Below are positions 1 to 6,837 of a DNA stretch of 25,638 nt, piece after piece. Made by a program: the position numbers and the translations under genes. Source of the DNA: Streptosporangiaceae bacterium. GTDB taxonomy: Bacteria > Actinomycetota > Actinomycetes > Streptosporangiales > Streptosporangiaceae. The notes beneath the pieces were generated by a model that was given only the letters and a program-made list of their open reading frames with translations, was not told the DNA's origin and did no database searches. Location: NCBI GenBank assembly GCA_025934635.1, contig JAICWX010000104.1, positions 1-25,638 on the forward strand. The letters are read 5' to 3'. Every line of letters starts with the position of its first letter. Within the stretch, counting starts at the first letter, position 1.

Positions 1-996
1 GGTCTTCAGCGTCTTGAACGAGTCGATGCCGGTCAGCACGGTGAGCATGCCGCCGTAGGCGTTCATGCCCATGGTGGCGAGCAGGGCGGTGGCGGACAGG
101 AACGCGGTGATCGAGCCGAGCGGGGCGGCCACGTTGTCGCCCGACTTCTGCAGGCCGACCAGGCCGTCGCTGATGCCCAGCCGGGTCGCCAGCCAGGCGC
201 CGAGCGCGATCAGCCAGATGGCGGAGCCGGAGGCGCCGAAGAACACCGCGGCGATGATGCTGCGCGGCCTGGTCTCGCGCGGCATGTAGCGGGAGTAGTC
301 CGAGACGTACGGCGCGTAGGTGATGTTGTAGGCGGCGGCCACCGAGAACTGGGCCATGAACGCGGTGAACAGGAAGGTGCCGGGCTTGGCCGGGGCGGCG
401 CCGCCGGCGTGGCCGATCAGGATGGCGACCGAGATGATCGCGTAGCACGGGAACGAGATGATCAGCAGGAACCGGAAGACCCGGTGCACCCAGTCGTAGC
501 CGAAGACGGCCAGCGCCGCGGCCAGGATGGCGGTGACGATGGCGACCAGCGTCGGGTTCCAGCCGAAGGCGCCGTTCAGGCCGCTGGCCAGCAGCACCTG
601 GTCGGCCACGTTGAAGGCCATGTAGGTGAACAGCACCGCGAACAGGGCGACCACGACGCCGCGGTAGCCGAGCTGGGCCCGGGTCTGGATCATCTGGGGC
701 AGCCCGAACACCGGGCCCTGGGTGGCGTGGAACGCCATGAACAGGGTGCCGAACGCGATGCCGAGCACGCCGGCCAGGATCGACCAGCCCAGGGACAGGC
801 CGAGGGCGGGACCGACGAAGCCGATCGGGATGGTGAAGTACTGGAAGTCGCCGAGGAACCACAGCATGGCCTGCTGCCGGGTAGTGCCGTGACGTTCGGT
901 ATCGGGGATCCAGTCGATCGAGTGGACCTCGATCTGCCCGCGGAGACCGCGCTCGTGTTCGGCCGCGGCCGTGGGTTCGGTGGACTGTGCCGCCAT
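1..996 (-). CDS. NCS1-family nucleobase:cation symporter (cytosine/purine permease type), C-terminus cut by window edge
   Basis: The reverse strand reads 332 codons without a stop, from an ATG at 996 to the window edge. The protein has a charged N-terminus, then a run of hydrophobic helices. The motifs are typical of NCS1 (Fur/CodB-like) transporters: LWFLGDFQYFTIPIGFVGP in helix 1, SLGWSILAG in helix 2, and AAYNITYAPYVSDYSRYMP ahead of helix 7. Family knowledge says these are cytoplasmic-membrane importers of cytosine, purines, uracil, allantoin or thiamine driven by H+ or Na+; the exact substrate cannot be read here. GGAGG lies 7 nt before the ATG and supports this start. The gene is divergent from an XRE-cupin regulator, a common arrangement for nucleobase uptake genes, so control by that regulator is inferred. 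Roughly the last quarter of the protein is outside the window. Confidence 0.9.
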   Translation of the reverse strand, partial: MAAQSTEPTAAAEHERGLRGQIEVHSIDWIPDTERHGTTRQQAMLWFLGDFQYFTIPIGFVGPALGLSLGWSILAGVLGIAFGTLFMAFHATQGPVFGLPQMIQTRAQLGYRGVVVALFAVLFTYMAFNVADQVLLASGLNGAFGWNPTLVAIVTAILAAALAVFGYDWVHRVFRFLLIISFPCYAIISVAILIGHAGGAAPAKPGTFLFTAFMAQFSVAAAYNITYAPYVSDYSRYMPRETRPRSIIAAVFFGASGSAIWLIALGAWLATRLGISDGLVGLQKSGDNVAAPLGSITAFLSATALLATMGMNAYGGMLTVLTGIDSFKTLKT

Positions 997-1063
997 GGCC
1001 GCCTCCGGTGTGACCTGCGCCGTTCGCCTCTCGGGCGGCGCGGTGTGACCTGCCTCACGAGCT

Positions 1064-1092
1064 ATGATCGAGATCGGCTTCCTGTCTGTCAA
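1064..1092 (-). promoter_or_regulatory. Candidate sigma-70-type promoter for the NCS1 permease
   Basis: On the reverse strand there is a perfect TTGACA (1092-1087) followed, after 17 bp, by GATCAT (1069-1064). This would give a leader of about 60 nt before the permease ATG at 996. The -35 is convincing and the -10 is poor. Confidence 0.45.
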
Positions 1093-1098
1093 CCCTTG

Positions 1099-1138
1099 TT
1101 TCATAGATGATGCGGGGGTTTCATGAAGGTTGCGGGGG
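1099..1138 (+). repeat. Tandem 20-bp direct repeat upstream of the XRE-cupin gene (operator candidate)
   Basis: TTTCATAGATGATGCGGGGG (1099-1118) is immediately followed by TTTCATGAAGGTTGCGGGGG (1119-1138). They match at 16 of 20 positions, with identical ends TTTCAT and TGCGGGGG. The 20-bp period is near two helical turns, so two regulator dimers could sit on one face of the DNA. The repeat lies between the permease promoter and the regulator start at 1161. Autoregulation by the XRE protein is inferred. Confidence 0.5.
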
Positions 1139-1160
1139 ATGGACGGGAGGAGACGTTTTC

Positions 1161-1775
1161 ATGGCGGGCGCGGATTCCGTTCCTGATCCGGTACCGGATG
1201 GGGCGCGGATCGGGGTGCAGCTGCGGGCGGCCCGGCTGGCGGCCCGGCTGAGCATGGCCGAGGTGGCCGAGCGGGCCGGGCTGACCAAGGGGTTCGTGTC
1301 CAAGCTGGAGCGGGACCTGGCCAACGTGTCGGTGGCCTCGCTGATCCGGCTGTGCGACGCGCTGGGGATCTCGGTCGGGTCGCTGTTCCAGGCGCCCAAG
1401 GGCGAGGTGGTGCGGCGCGACGCGCGGCCGCGGATCAACTTCGGCGGGCGCAAGATGACGGAGTACCTGCTGACGCCGTCGGGTGAGAAGCGGGTGCAGG
1501 CCATCCTGTCCGACATCGAGCCGGGGGGCGGCAGCGGGAAGGAACCGTACGCGCTGCCGGCCGGGGTGGAGTTCGTCCTGATCCTGGCGGGGCACCTGCA
1601 GGTCACGGTGGCCGGGGAGCAGGTCCTGCTGGAAGAAGGTGATGCTTTGACGTTCACCGCCGACATGGACCACGCCTTCCAGGCGCCGGCCGGGTCCGGG
1701 CCGACCCGGGTGCTGTGGGTGCTCTCCCCCGCGCTGCCTGACCACGGGCACGAAGCGCCGCCGGCCCTCGGCTAG
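1161..1775 (+). CDS. XRE-family transcriptional regulator with C-terminal cupin domain
   Basis: This 204-aa protein has a helix-turn-helix of the Cro/CI type at about residues 16-72 (GVQLRAARLAARLSMAEVAE, then the recognition helix around TKGFVSKLERD). A cupin_2 beta-barrel follows at about 130-190 (LPAGVEFVLILAGHLQVTVA, ending in a VLWVLSP strand). This HTH plus cupin layout is the usual one for small-molecule-responsive regulators of amino-acid, polyamine or nucleobase genes. The reading frame opens further upstream at 1107, but the ATG at 1161 is preferred because GGGAGGAG lies 8 nt before it and the domain starts soon after. It is divergent from the NCS1 permease, whose control is its probable job. 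It may bind the tandem repeat just upstream. Confidence 0.88.
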   Translation: MAGADSVPDPVPDGARIGVQLRAARLAARLSMAEVAERAGLTKGFVSKLERDLANVSVASLIRLCDALGISVGSLFQAPKGEVVRRDARPRINFGGRKMTEYLLTPSGEKRVQAILSDIEPGGGSGKEPYALPAGVEFVLILAGHLQVTVAGEQVLLEEGDALTFTADMDHAFQAPAGSGPTRVLWVLSPALPDHGHEAPPALG

Positions 1776-1785
1776 CGCCTTGGGG

Positions 1786-1832
1786 ATCGTGTGCTTTTTT
1801 CCCCTGCTTTCCGGGGGGTAAGTACACACGAT
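1786..1832. repeat. Nested inverted repeat downstream of the XRE-cupin gene
   Basis: ATCGTGTG (1786-1793) pairs perfectly with CACACGAT (1825-1832). Inside it CCCC (1801-1804) pairs with GGGG (1813-1816). A run of six T lies at 1795-1800, between the outer and inner left arms rather than after a stem. It is therefore not a textbook intrinsic terminator on either strand, although it sits 10 nt after the regulator stop codon and may still end that transcript. Confidence 0.45.
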
Positions 1833-2005
1833 GATGGCGTACCCCGATGATGCGGTCGGCCGGGATCGGCGGGGCAGAGTTATCGGGAGCGACGGCCGGG
1901 CCGGGCGCTGGCGCCGGTGGTTTCCTCGGTTTGGGTTCAGCGTGTCGCGGCTGATGCGGTCGCTTATCCACATCGCAGCGTTCCGAACGGGAGCGTGGAA
2001 CTTCG

Positions 2006-2275
2006 GTGCCGGGTGGGCGCTGGGGTGTGCTGAGGTCGTCGTTGTTTGTGCCGGAGCGGCAGTTCCGGCGGCGCTGCGAGGCGGCGACCGGGCTCGCGCC
2101 TAAAGCGCTGCAGCGGGTGCTGCGGTTTCAGGGGTTCCTGGGACGGGTGCAGTTCGCGCTGGCGCGGGGGCAGCGGCCGGCGGCCGCGGGACTGGGGCGG
2201 CTGGCGGCCGAGGCCGGGTACGCCGATCGCGGAATGGCCGGTCTGATCAAGAACGGGCGGGCGGCCAGGCCATAA
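2006..2275 (+). pseudogene. Remnant of an AraC-family regulator (C-terminal HTH part only)
   Basis: The open frame (no stop from 1955 on) contains FVPERQFRRRCEAATGLAPK, then ALQRVLRFQGFL and GLGRLAAEAGYADR. This is recognisable as the linker helix and second HTH of an AraC/XylS DNA-binding domain. There is no sensor domain and no first HTH helix before it. After the YADR position, where families continue with a recognition helix (HLxREF), the text breaks into MAGLIKNGRAARP and stops. This is a decayed fragment rather than a working gene. It lies just before the flavoenzyme at 2285 and may be the relic of a regulator for it. Confidence 0.6.
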
Positions 2276-2284
2276 CGTCGGGGC

Positions 2285-3706
2285 ATGGCTGATTCATTGC
2301 GGGGTGTGAGGCCGTCCGCTGCTGACTGGGCGGCGCTGCAGGGAGCGATCGCGGGCGAGGTGGTGCGGCCTGGGTCGCCTGGATACGAGCGGGCACGTAA
2401 GCCGGCTATCGCCCGGTTTCATGACAGCCGGCCGGAGGCGGTGGTGTTCTGCGCGTCGGCCGGGGACGTGAGTGAGGCGATCGTGGCGGCGCGCCGGTTC
2501 GGGCTGGCGGCGGTGGCGCGTAGCGGCGGGCACTGTTTCGCGGGGACTTCGTCGACGGCGGGGATGGTCATCGATGTCACGCCGATGCGGTCGGTGTCGG
2601 TGGCGGGCGGGGTGGCGGGCGGGGTGGCCACGATCGGGGCGGGGGCACGGCTCGGTGCGGTGTACGGGGCACTGGACGGGGAGGGCCTGACGATTCCGGC
2701 GGGGTGCGGGCCGGATGTCGGGATCGCCGGGCTGACGCTCGGCGGCGGGCTGGGGATCCTGGGACGTCGTTACGGGCTGACCTGCGACGGGCTGGTCGCG
2801 GCCCGGGTGGTGCGGGCGGACGGCCGGGTGATCGAGTGCGACGGCGATCATGCCGGCGACTTGTTCTGGGCGCTGCGGGGGGCGGGCACGGGGACGTTCG
2901 GCGTGGTGACCTCGTTGTCGTTCCGGGCCAGGCCGGCTCCGGCGGCGACGGCCTTCCACCTGAGCTGGCCGTACGATCACGCGAGCCGGGTGGTCCGGGC
3001 CTGGCAGAGGTGGGCGCCGGCCGCGCCGGACGAGCTGGCCGCCAGCTTGCTGATTACCGCCTCCGGGACCGGGGCGCCAGTGGTCAACGTGTTCGGGGCC
3101 TGGCACGGGGGCGAGGGTGACGCTCGGGGGCTGCTCGGTGAGCTGGTCACGGCGGCGGGCACGGATCCGGGGTCGGTCAGCATCCAGGCCATGACGTACC
3201 GGCAGGCCAAGCAGTACCTGGCCGAACTTGGCGATCAGATGGCGGGGACGGGTGAGCTGGGGGAAGAAGGCCACTCGTTTGGTAAGGCTGAGTTCTTTTG
3301 CGGGCCGTTGCCGGATGATGCGGTCACGGGCCTGGTGGCGGGACTGGGACGGGACCGGCCGGCCGGGCAGGCGCGGGAGCTGGATTTCACGCCGTGGGGT
3401 GGTGCCTACAACCGGGTGGCGGCGGGGGCGACGGCGTTTCCGCACCGGGATGCGCTGTTCCTGCTCAAGCAGTCGGTGACGGTGCGTCCGGGTGCCCCGG
3501 CCGGCGAGGTGGCCGCGGCGCGGGGGTGGCTCGACGGGTCGTGGGCGGCGGTGCATCCGTGGGGGTCGGGCGGGGTGTACCCGAACTTTCCCGATCCGGA
3601 CCTGGAAGAGCCGGGCCGCGCCTACTACCTGGGCAACTACGACCGGTTGCGGCAGGTGAAGGCGCGATACGACCCGGAGGGCTTCTTCCGTGATCTCGGC
3701 CGGTGA
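2285..3706 (+). CDS. FAD-binding oxidoreductase of the berberine bridge enzyme / FAD_binding_4 family
   Basis: This 473-aa protein has the normal length for the family. The FAD_binding_4 (PCMH) domain spans about residues 40-215. It has the RSGGHCFAG motif, whose His83 is the expected 8-alpha-histidyl FAD attachment site, and the GIAGLTLGGGLG loop. The C-terminus YPNFPDPDLEEPG...YYLGNYDRLRQVKARYDPEGFF is a complete BBE domain. Such enzymes oxidise sugars, alkaloids or polyketide intermediates using O2; the substrate here is unknown. Bicovalent relatives carry a second flavin link to Cys in a CPxVG-type motif. Here the sequence is GCGPDVG, so the only nearby Cys (141) is shifted by one position and mono-covalent FAD seems more likely. 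The ATG at 2285 has a weak upstream GGGG. The gene is convergent with the acetyltransferase, with 3 bp between stops. Confidence 0.9.
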   Translation: MADSLRGVRPSAADWAALQGAIAGEVVRPGSPGYERARKPAIARFHDSRPEAVVFCASAGDVSEAIVAARRFGLAAVARSGGHCFAGTSSTAGMVIDVTPMRSVSVAGGVAGGVATIGAGARLGAVYGALDGEGLTIPAGCGPDVGIAGLTLGGGLGILGRRYGLTCDGLVAARVVRADGRVIECDGDHAGDLFWALRGAGTGTFGVVTSLSFRARPAPAATAFHLSWPYDHASRVVRAWQRWAPAAPDELAASLLITASGTGAPVVNVFGAWHGGEGDARGLLGELVTAAGTDPGSVSIQAMTYRQAKQYLAELGDQMAGTGELGEEGHSFGKAEFFCGPLPDDAVTGLVAGLGRDRPAGQARELDFTPWGGAYNRVAAGATAFPHRDALFLLKQSVTVRPGAPAGEVAAARGWLDGSWAAVHPWGSGGVYPNFPDPDLEEPGRAYYLGNYDRLRQVKARYDPEGFFRDLGR

Positions 3707-3714
3707 CCGTCACC
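3702..3714. repeat. Short palindrome across convergent stop codons
   Basis: GGTGAC (3702-3707), one C, GTCACC (3709-3714): a perfect inverted repeat covering the stop codons of the flavoenzyme and of the acetyltransferase. It could act as a weak two-way terminator. The stem is short, so this is a low-confidence call. Confidence 0.3.
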
Positions 3715-4249
3715 AGAGGGCAGCGGGACGGTAGTCGCAGGTCAGGTCGCCGGCCAGGTCGACCGGGACCGATACGGGCAGGACGTAGATGGCGCCATCC
3801 AGGTCGGCCGTGCGCTTGATCCCGTCCGGCGTCATGGCCGAGGTGGGGCCCTGCCACTGCTGCCATCCTCGCGCGGCGTAGAGCAGGGCGCCCTCGGGGC
3901 TCGCGCCGAGGGCGCCGAGGTGGTAGCCGGCCTCGATGATGCGCTCGAGTTCGGCCATCACGGTGCCGCCGTGGCCGTGGCGGCGGTGGTCCGTGTGGAC
4001 GGCGACGCCCTCGACGTAGCCGGTGCGCAGGGCGCGGCCGCCGTGCAGCAGGCGCCGCTGGACCACGCTGCCGTGCGCGATCAGCTCGCCGTCCTCGGAC
4101 AGGAGCGCGTGCAGGCCGCCGAGCGCGTTGTCGAAGGTGTCGTCCGAGACGCCGCCGAAGACCGCGTTCATCAGGTCCCGGATGGCGGACGTGGTGCCGG
4201 CGTCGAGGTCGGCGGTGTGGGCGATGCGCAGCTCGGTCACGCTGGGCAT
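3710..4249 (-). CDS. aac(2')-I: Aminoglycoside 2'-N-acetyltransferase, AAC(2')-I family
   Basis: This 179-aa GNAT protein matches the layout of mycobacterial AAC(2')-Ic along its length: RIAHTADLD at the start, LGGLHALL, AHGSVVQRRL, RTGYVEGVAV, LYAARGWQQWQGPTS and the C-terminal CDYRPAALW. The acetyl-CoA loop is RRHGHGG at about 89-95. Glu80, Tyr124 and the terminal Trp179 correspond by position to residues implicated in catalysis in AAC(2')-Ic. The family transfers acetyl from acetyl-CoA to the 2'-amino group of aminoglycosides. In mycobacteria it is an intrinsic chromosomal gene whose natural role may not be resistance, and the same caution applies here. The ATG at 4249 has no clear Shine-Dalgarno sequence, and a long hairpin sits 13 nt upstream. 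It may be co-transcribed with the osmC gene 76 bp upstream. Confidence 0.88.
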   Translation of the reverse strand: MPSVTELRIAHTADLDAGTTSAIRDLMNAVFGGVSDDTFDNALGGLHALLSEDGELIAHGSVVQRRLLHGGRALRTGYVEGVAVHTDHRRHGHGGTVMAELERIIEAGYHLGALGASPEGALLYAARGWQQWQGPTSAMTPDGIKRTADLDGAIYVLPVSVPVDLAGDLTCDYRPAALW

Positions 4250-4261
4250 CGTCTCAGGCGG

Positions 4262-4305
4262 GCCCGCTGCCCGCGCCGCCGGGACGGCCGGCGCGGGCAG
4301 CGGGC
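4262..4305. terminator. 17-bp perfect GC hairpin between osmC and aac(2')
   Basis: GCCCGCTGCCCGCGCCG (4262-4278) pairs without mismatch with the strand at 4289-4305, leaving a 10-nt loop. It lies 20 bp after the osmC stop codon and 13 nt before the aac(2') start codon on the same strand. The only T run (4309-4312) follows the stem on the plus strand, so on the coding strand it is a U-less hairpin of the kind accepted as a terminator in actinomycetes. It could equally be a structured 5' leader for the acetyltransferase. Confidence 0.6.
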
Positions 4306-4325
4306 GGGTTTTGCGCGGATTTTGC

Positions 4326-4889
4326 TCAGGCGCGGGCCACGTCGATGGCGACGGGGACCGGGTTGCTGACGATGTCCCGGACGGGCGAGAAGCGGATAAG
4401 GCTTTCGAGCTCGGCCAGCTGGTCGTCGTCGAAGTCGCCGGCGACCTTGATGGTGACCCGGATCTGCTCGTAGCCGGGGCGGACGTCGCCGGCGCCGAGG
4501 CCGAGGAAGCCGTACAGGTTCAGGTCGCCCTCGAGCGTGCACTCCAGGCCGTCGAGGGCGATGCCGCGGGCGGCCGCGTGGTAGGCGATCGTGCCGGTCA
4601 GGCACGACGCGAGGGCGTGCAGGAGGTGCTCGCCGGCGTTCGGGGCCAGGTTCTGGCCGAGCAGGACCGGCGGCTCGTCGCTGTCCACGGTGAACGGGTC
4701 GGTGCGGGTGGTGTCTTCCTGGCCGGCGCCGTAGAAACCCTGGATCGTCGAGCGGCTGTGGCCGCCGTCGATCCAGCGGTTGGTGGTCCGGAACTGGAAC
4801 CGGGCCAGCCCCGGGTCGGCGGTGACGGCGGCGATCGTGCCGGACAGGCGTTCGAGGTCGACGCCGTTGACGATGCTGGTGACGGGCAT
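4326..4889 (-). CDS. OsmC-family protein
   Basis: This 187-aa protein has the OsmC/Ohr-like core: an N-terminal beta region, then NAGEHLLHALASCLTG, where Cys96 matches the peroxidatic cysteine at the start of the central helix. The C-terminal block is FSPVRDIVSNPVPV. Family members reduce organic hydroperoxides through two cysteines. Here the second position, normally Cys in Ohr/OsmC proper, is Ser168, as in many broader OsmC-like proteins, so thiol peroxidase activity is uncertain. Cys117 is the only other cysteine. AAGGAG lies 10 nt before the ATG. It is divergent from a TetR gene with two palindromic operators in the shared promoter, so it is the likely repressor target. Confidence 0.85.
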   Translation of the reverse strand: MPVTSIVNGVDLERLSGTIAAVTADPGLARFQFRTTNRWIDGGHSRSTIQGFYGAGQEDTTRTDPFTVDSDEPPVLLGQNLAPNAGEHLLHALASCLTGTIAYHAAARGIALDGLECTLEGDLNLYGFLGLGAGDVRPGYEQIRVTIKVAGDFDDDQLAELESLIRFSPVRDIVSNPVPVAIDVARA

Positions 4890-4957
4890 GATGGAGCTGC
4901 TCCTTGCGGGTTGACGTGGGTGATCGTTTCAGCGGCCGTGCCTTGCAGGCCGCCCTG

Positions 4958-4985
4958 GAATTAGCACGATCGTTCGTGCTAATTC
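4958..4985. promoter_or_regulatory. Operator 1 in the osmC/tetR divergent promoter (perfect 12-bp palindrome)
   Basis: GAATTAGCACGA (4958-4969), spacer TCGT, then TCGTGCTAATTC (4974-4985): perfect arms with a 4-nt centre. Its size and place are typical of a TetR-family operator, and it overlaps the region expected for the tetR -35. Confidence 0.75.
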
Positions 4986-4989
4986 GGAC

Positions 4990-5007
4990 AGTACGACCGA
5001 TCGTGCT
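4990..5007. promoter_or_regulatory. Operator 2 in the osmC/tetR divergent promoter
   Basis: AGTACGA (4990-4996), spacer CCGA, TCGTGCT (5001-5007). The half-sites are the same as the inner part of operator 1 (AGCACGA/TCGTGCT), with one mismatch and the same 4-nt spacer. The two operator centres are 27 bp apart. The site ends on the likely tetR -10 (TATGTT, 5007-5012). Confidence 0.6.
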
Positions 5008-5018
5008 ATGTTGTCAAC

Positions 5019-5675
5019 ATGACGACGGACACGACGGATCAGCGCAGCCGTCCGCAGCGGCAGCCGCGGGCCGACGGGGAACGGACCCGCGGCACGATCC
5101 TGCGCGCGGCCGCATCGCTGGCCACCGTCGACGGGCTGGAGGGCCTGTCGATCGGGAACCTGGCCGCTGCGATCGGCATGAGCAAGAGCGGGCTCTACGC
5201 GCATTTCGGCACCAAGCTGGACCTCCAGCTGGCCACCGTGGGCGAGGCGGAGCGGATCCTGGCCGAGGAAGTCGTCCAGCCCGCGCTCGCGGCCCGGCCG
5301 GGGCTGGGCCAGCTGGCGGCGGTGTGCGAGGCGTTCTTCAGCTACGTGGAGCGCCGGGTCTTTCCCGGCGGCTGCTTCTTCGCGGCGACCGCGCTGGAGA
5401 TGGGCGCCCGGCCGGGGCCGGTCAGGGACCGGGTCGCCGCCATCCAGACCGATTTCACCGCGCTCGTCGAGTCCTTCGCGGTCACCGCGCTGGAGCAGGG
5501 CGAGCTTCCGGCCGGCGAGGATCCGGCCTGGCTCGCTTTCGAGCTGCACTCGATCCTGCTGGGGGCCGACACCAAGTTCGTGCTGAACGACGACCCGGCC
5601 GTGCTGGATATGGCCCGCCGGGTTGTGCGGCGGCGGCTGGGGCTGGGGGATGCCGGGGTCGCTTCTTTGGAGTGA
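5019..5675 (+). CDS. TetR-family transcriptional repressor
   Basis: This 218-aa protein has a TetR_N domain at about residues 20-68, ending in the HTH SIGNLAAAIGMSKSGLYAHF. An all-helical ligand domain follows, containing VERRVFPGGCFFAATALEMG, a block seen in the TetR subgroup with a C-terminal domain like TetR_C_6 types. The start ATG at 5019 lies 7 nt after TATGTT (5007-5012) with no room for a ribosome site, so the transcript is probably leaderless. Two palindromes between it and osmC imply autoregulation plus repression of osmC. The inducer is unknown; a reactive organic compound would fit an OsmC partner. Confidence 0.88.
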   Translation: MTTDTTDQRSRPQRQPRADGERTRGTILRAAASLATVDGLEGLSIGNLAAAIGMSKSGLYAHFGTKLDLQLATVGEAERILAEEVVQPALAARPGLGQLAAVCEAFFSYVERRVFPGGCFFAATALEMGARPGPVRDRVAAIQTDFTALVESFAVTALEQGELPAGEDPAWLAFELHSILLGADTKFVLNDDPAVLDMARRVVRRRLGLGDAGVASLE

Positions 5676-5784
5676 GGCCTGGCTACTGGTGCGCGGCCTG
5701 GCTATTGGTGCGCGGCCTGGGTTCAGGTGTGGCCTGGCTACTGGTGCGAGGCCGGGTTCAGGTGCGCGGCCTGGGTTCCTGGCT
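5674..5784. repeat. Tandem array of about six 17-19 bp units
   Basis: The units are GAGGCCTGGCTACTGGTGC (5674), GCGGCCTGGCTATTGGTGC (5693), GCGGCCTGGGTTCAGGTGT (5712), a 17-nt copy (5731), an 18-nt copy (5748) and GCGGCCTGGGTTCCTGGCT (5766). The array starts exactly on the tetR stop codon. Two unit types (CTACTGG and GTTCAGG) partly alternate, so a higher-order repeat is possible. No coding role is seen. Confidence 0.8.
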
Positions 5785-5851
5785 TCTGCATTCGCACACG
5801 CACCACAGGTATCACCCGTCACCCGGCCCGGCCATCACCCGCTCCCGGCAA

Positions 5852-5907
5852 CGACATTGATGCTCCATCGATGTCGCGGGAACGACATTGATGCTCCATC
5901 GATGCCG
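5852..5907. repeat. Paired palindromic element, locus A (two 25-nt copies, 31-bp period)
   Basis: Copy 1 (5852-5876) is CGACATTGATG, centre CTC, CATCGATGTCG. Copy 2 (5883-5907) is CGACATTGATG, CTC, CATCGATGCCG. The spacer between them is CGGGAA. Loci B (22058) and C (24136) have the same build and the same 31-bp period. Locus A reads as the reverse complement at the centre (CTC against GAG). It sits between two tandem arrays in a gene-free stretch. Confidence 0.85.
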
Positions 5908-5982
5908 TTAGCTGCGCCGGCCAGGAGGTGGCGCGCTGGCGCGGGCGTATCAGGGGCACCACGCGTCTCGCAAACTGGTCGC

Positions 5983-6080
5983 GTTGGGGGCTGGCCGGCC
6001 GTTTGGGGGCTGGCCGGCCGTGTTGGGGCTGGCTGGTTACTTCGGGGAGTGGCCGGTTACTTCGGGGGCTGGTCGATTAG
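5983..6080. repeat. Second tandem array, about five 18-21 bp units, running into the 3' end of the tetR-like gene
   Basis: Two copies of GTT(T)GGGGGCTGGCCGGCC (5983-6000, 6001-6019) are followed by a diverged copy (6020-6040) and two TTCGGGG units (6041-6060, 6061-6080). The last units encode the final residues of the regulator on the other strand, so the end of that protein (LIDQPPK) may have been made by repeat expansion. With the first array and locus A, the 5676-6056 gap is almost wholly repeats. Confidence 0.65.
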
Positions 6081-6827
6081 GGCGGCGAGGCCGTCGAGGA
6101 TGACCTGGAGGCCGAAGTCGTAGGCGTGGCCGGGATCGTAGGCGGCCTGGTGGGCGTCGCCGGCGGCGGCGCCGACCCGGACGGCCAGCGGGTAGGCGTC
6201 CGGGTCGAGGACCTTCTGCAGCACGGGGGCGTGGGCGGCCCACCATTGTGCTTCGTCGAGGACGCGGCGGTTCTCCCGGGCATCGGCCGCGGCGATGGCC
6301 CAGGCCTGCACGAAGGCCAGCAGGTGAGTGAGAGCCGCGTCCATCTGGACGTCGTCGAGGCCGAGGCCGTCGAGGGCGGACAGTTCGTGCTCGTACTTGC
6401 CGATCAGGCCCGGGCCGAGCGGGGGACGGATGGCGGAGACCGCCGCGGCCCAGGGGTGGAGCTCGAACAAGGCGCGGTTCTCGGCGGCGATCGCGGCGAG
6501 CCGCTGCCGCCAGGGCTGACCGCTGGTGTCGGCCCGGCCCATCCGGGCGTAGGCAGAGTCGAGCATGAGGTCGAGGAGCTCGGCCTTGCCCGGCACGTAG
6601 GTGTACAGGGTCATGGGCACCACGCCGAGGCCGGCGGCGACCCGCCGCATGGTGACCGCGTCCAGCCCCTCGGCATCGGCCAGGGCGGTGGCCGCGTCGA
6701 CGACCTGATCGATGGTCAGGCCCGGGCGCGGGCCGTGCCTCGGCCCGGCCGCCGGGCCGCGCCAGAGCAGCCGCAGGGTACGGGCCGGATCCCCGGCCCC
6801 GGTGCGCGCAGCGGGAATCAGGAACAC
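6057..6827 (-). CDS. TetR-family regulator with tetracycline-repressor-like C-terminal domain
   Basis: From the chosen GTG at 6827 the protein is 256 aa. The HTH lies at about residues 36-85 (PGLTIDQVVDAATALADAEG, TMRRVAAGLGVVPMTLYTYV, PGKAELLDLM). The long helical C-terminal part resembles the TetR_C domain (LFELHPWAAAVSAIRPPLGP). The frame stays open up to 6917, but residues upstream of 6827 cross the promoter and palindrome region and look non-coding. GTG at 6827 directly follows GCGGAG, so the ribosome site is too close and the true start may be a few codons inside. It is divergent from the VOC gene, and the palindromes between them suggest it represses that gene and itself. Confidence 0.82.
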   Translation of the reverse strand: MFLIPAARTGAGDPARTLRLLWRGPAAGPRHGPRPGLTIDQVVDAATALADAEGLDAVTMRRVAAGLGVVPMTLYTYVPGKAELLDLMLDSAYARMGRADTSGQPWRQRLAAIAAENRALFELHPWAAAVSAIRPPLGPGLIGKYEHELSALDGLGLDDVQMDAALTHLLAFVQAWAIAAADARENRRVLDEAQWWAAHAPVLQKVLDPDAYPLAVRVGAAAGDAHQAAYDPGHAYDFGLQVILDGLAALIDQPPK

Positions 6828-6837
6828 CTCCGCTTCG

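Noticed and set aside
409..1110. Long forward open frame opposite the permease
   Set aside because: It is the complement of a clear NCS1 transporter with a good ribosome site. Its residues are the Asp/Gly/Gln/Arg-rich type produced by reading high-GC genes backwards.
1831..2103. Forward open frame of 90 aa after the XRE-cupin gene
   Set aside because: There is no ribosome site and no recognisable domain, and it overlaps the better-supported AraC remnant in another frame.
4023..4964. 313-aa forward open frame over aac(2') and osmC
   Set aside because: Both minus-strand genes have recognisable families. This frame is their complement.
5852..5907. Reading the palindromic pair as a very small CRISPR array
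   Set aside because: There are only two copies with a 6-nt spacer, and the units are near-perfect palindromes. No cas gene lies in the window.
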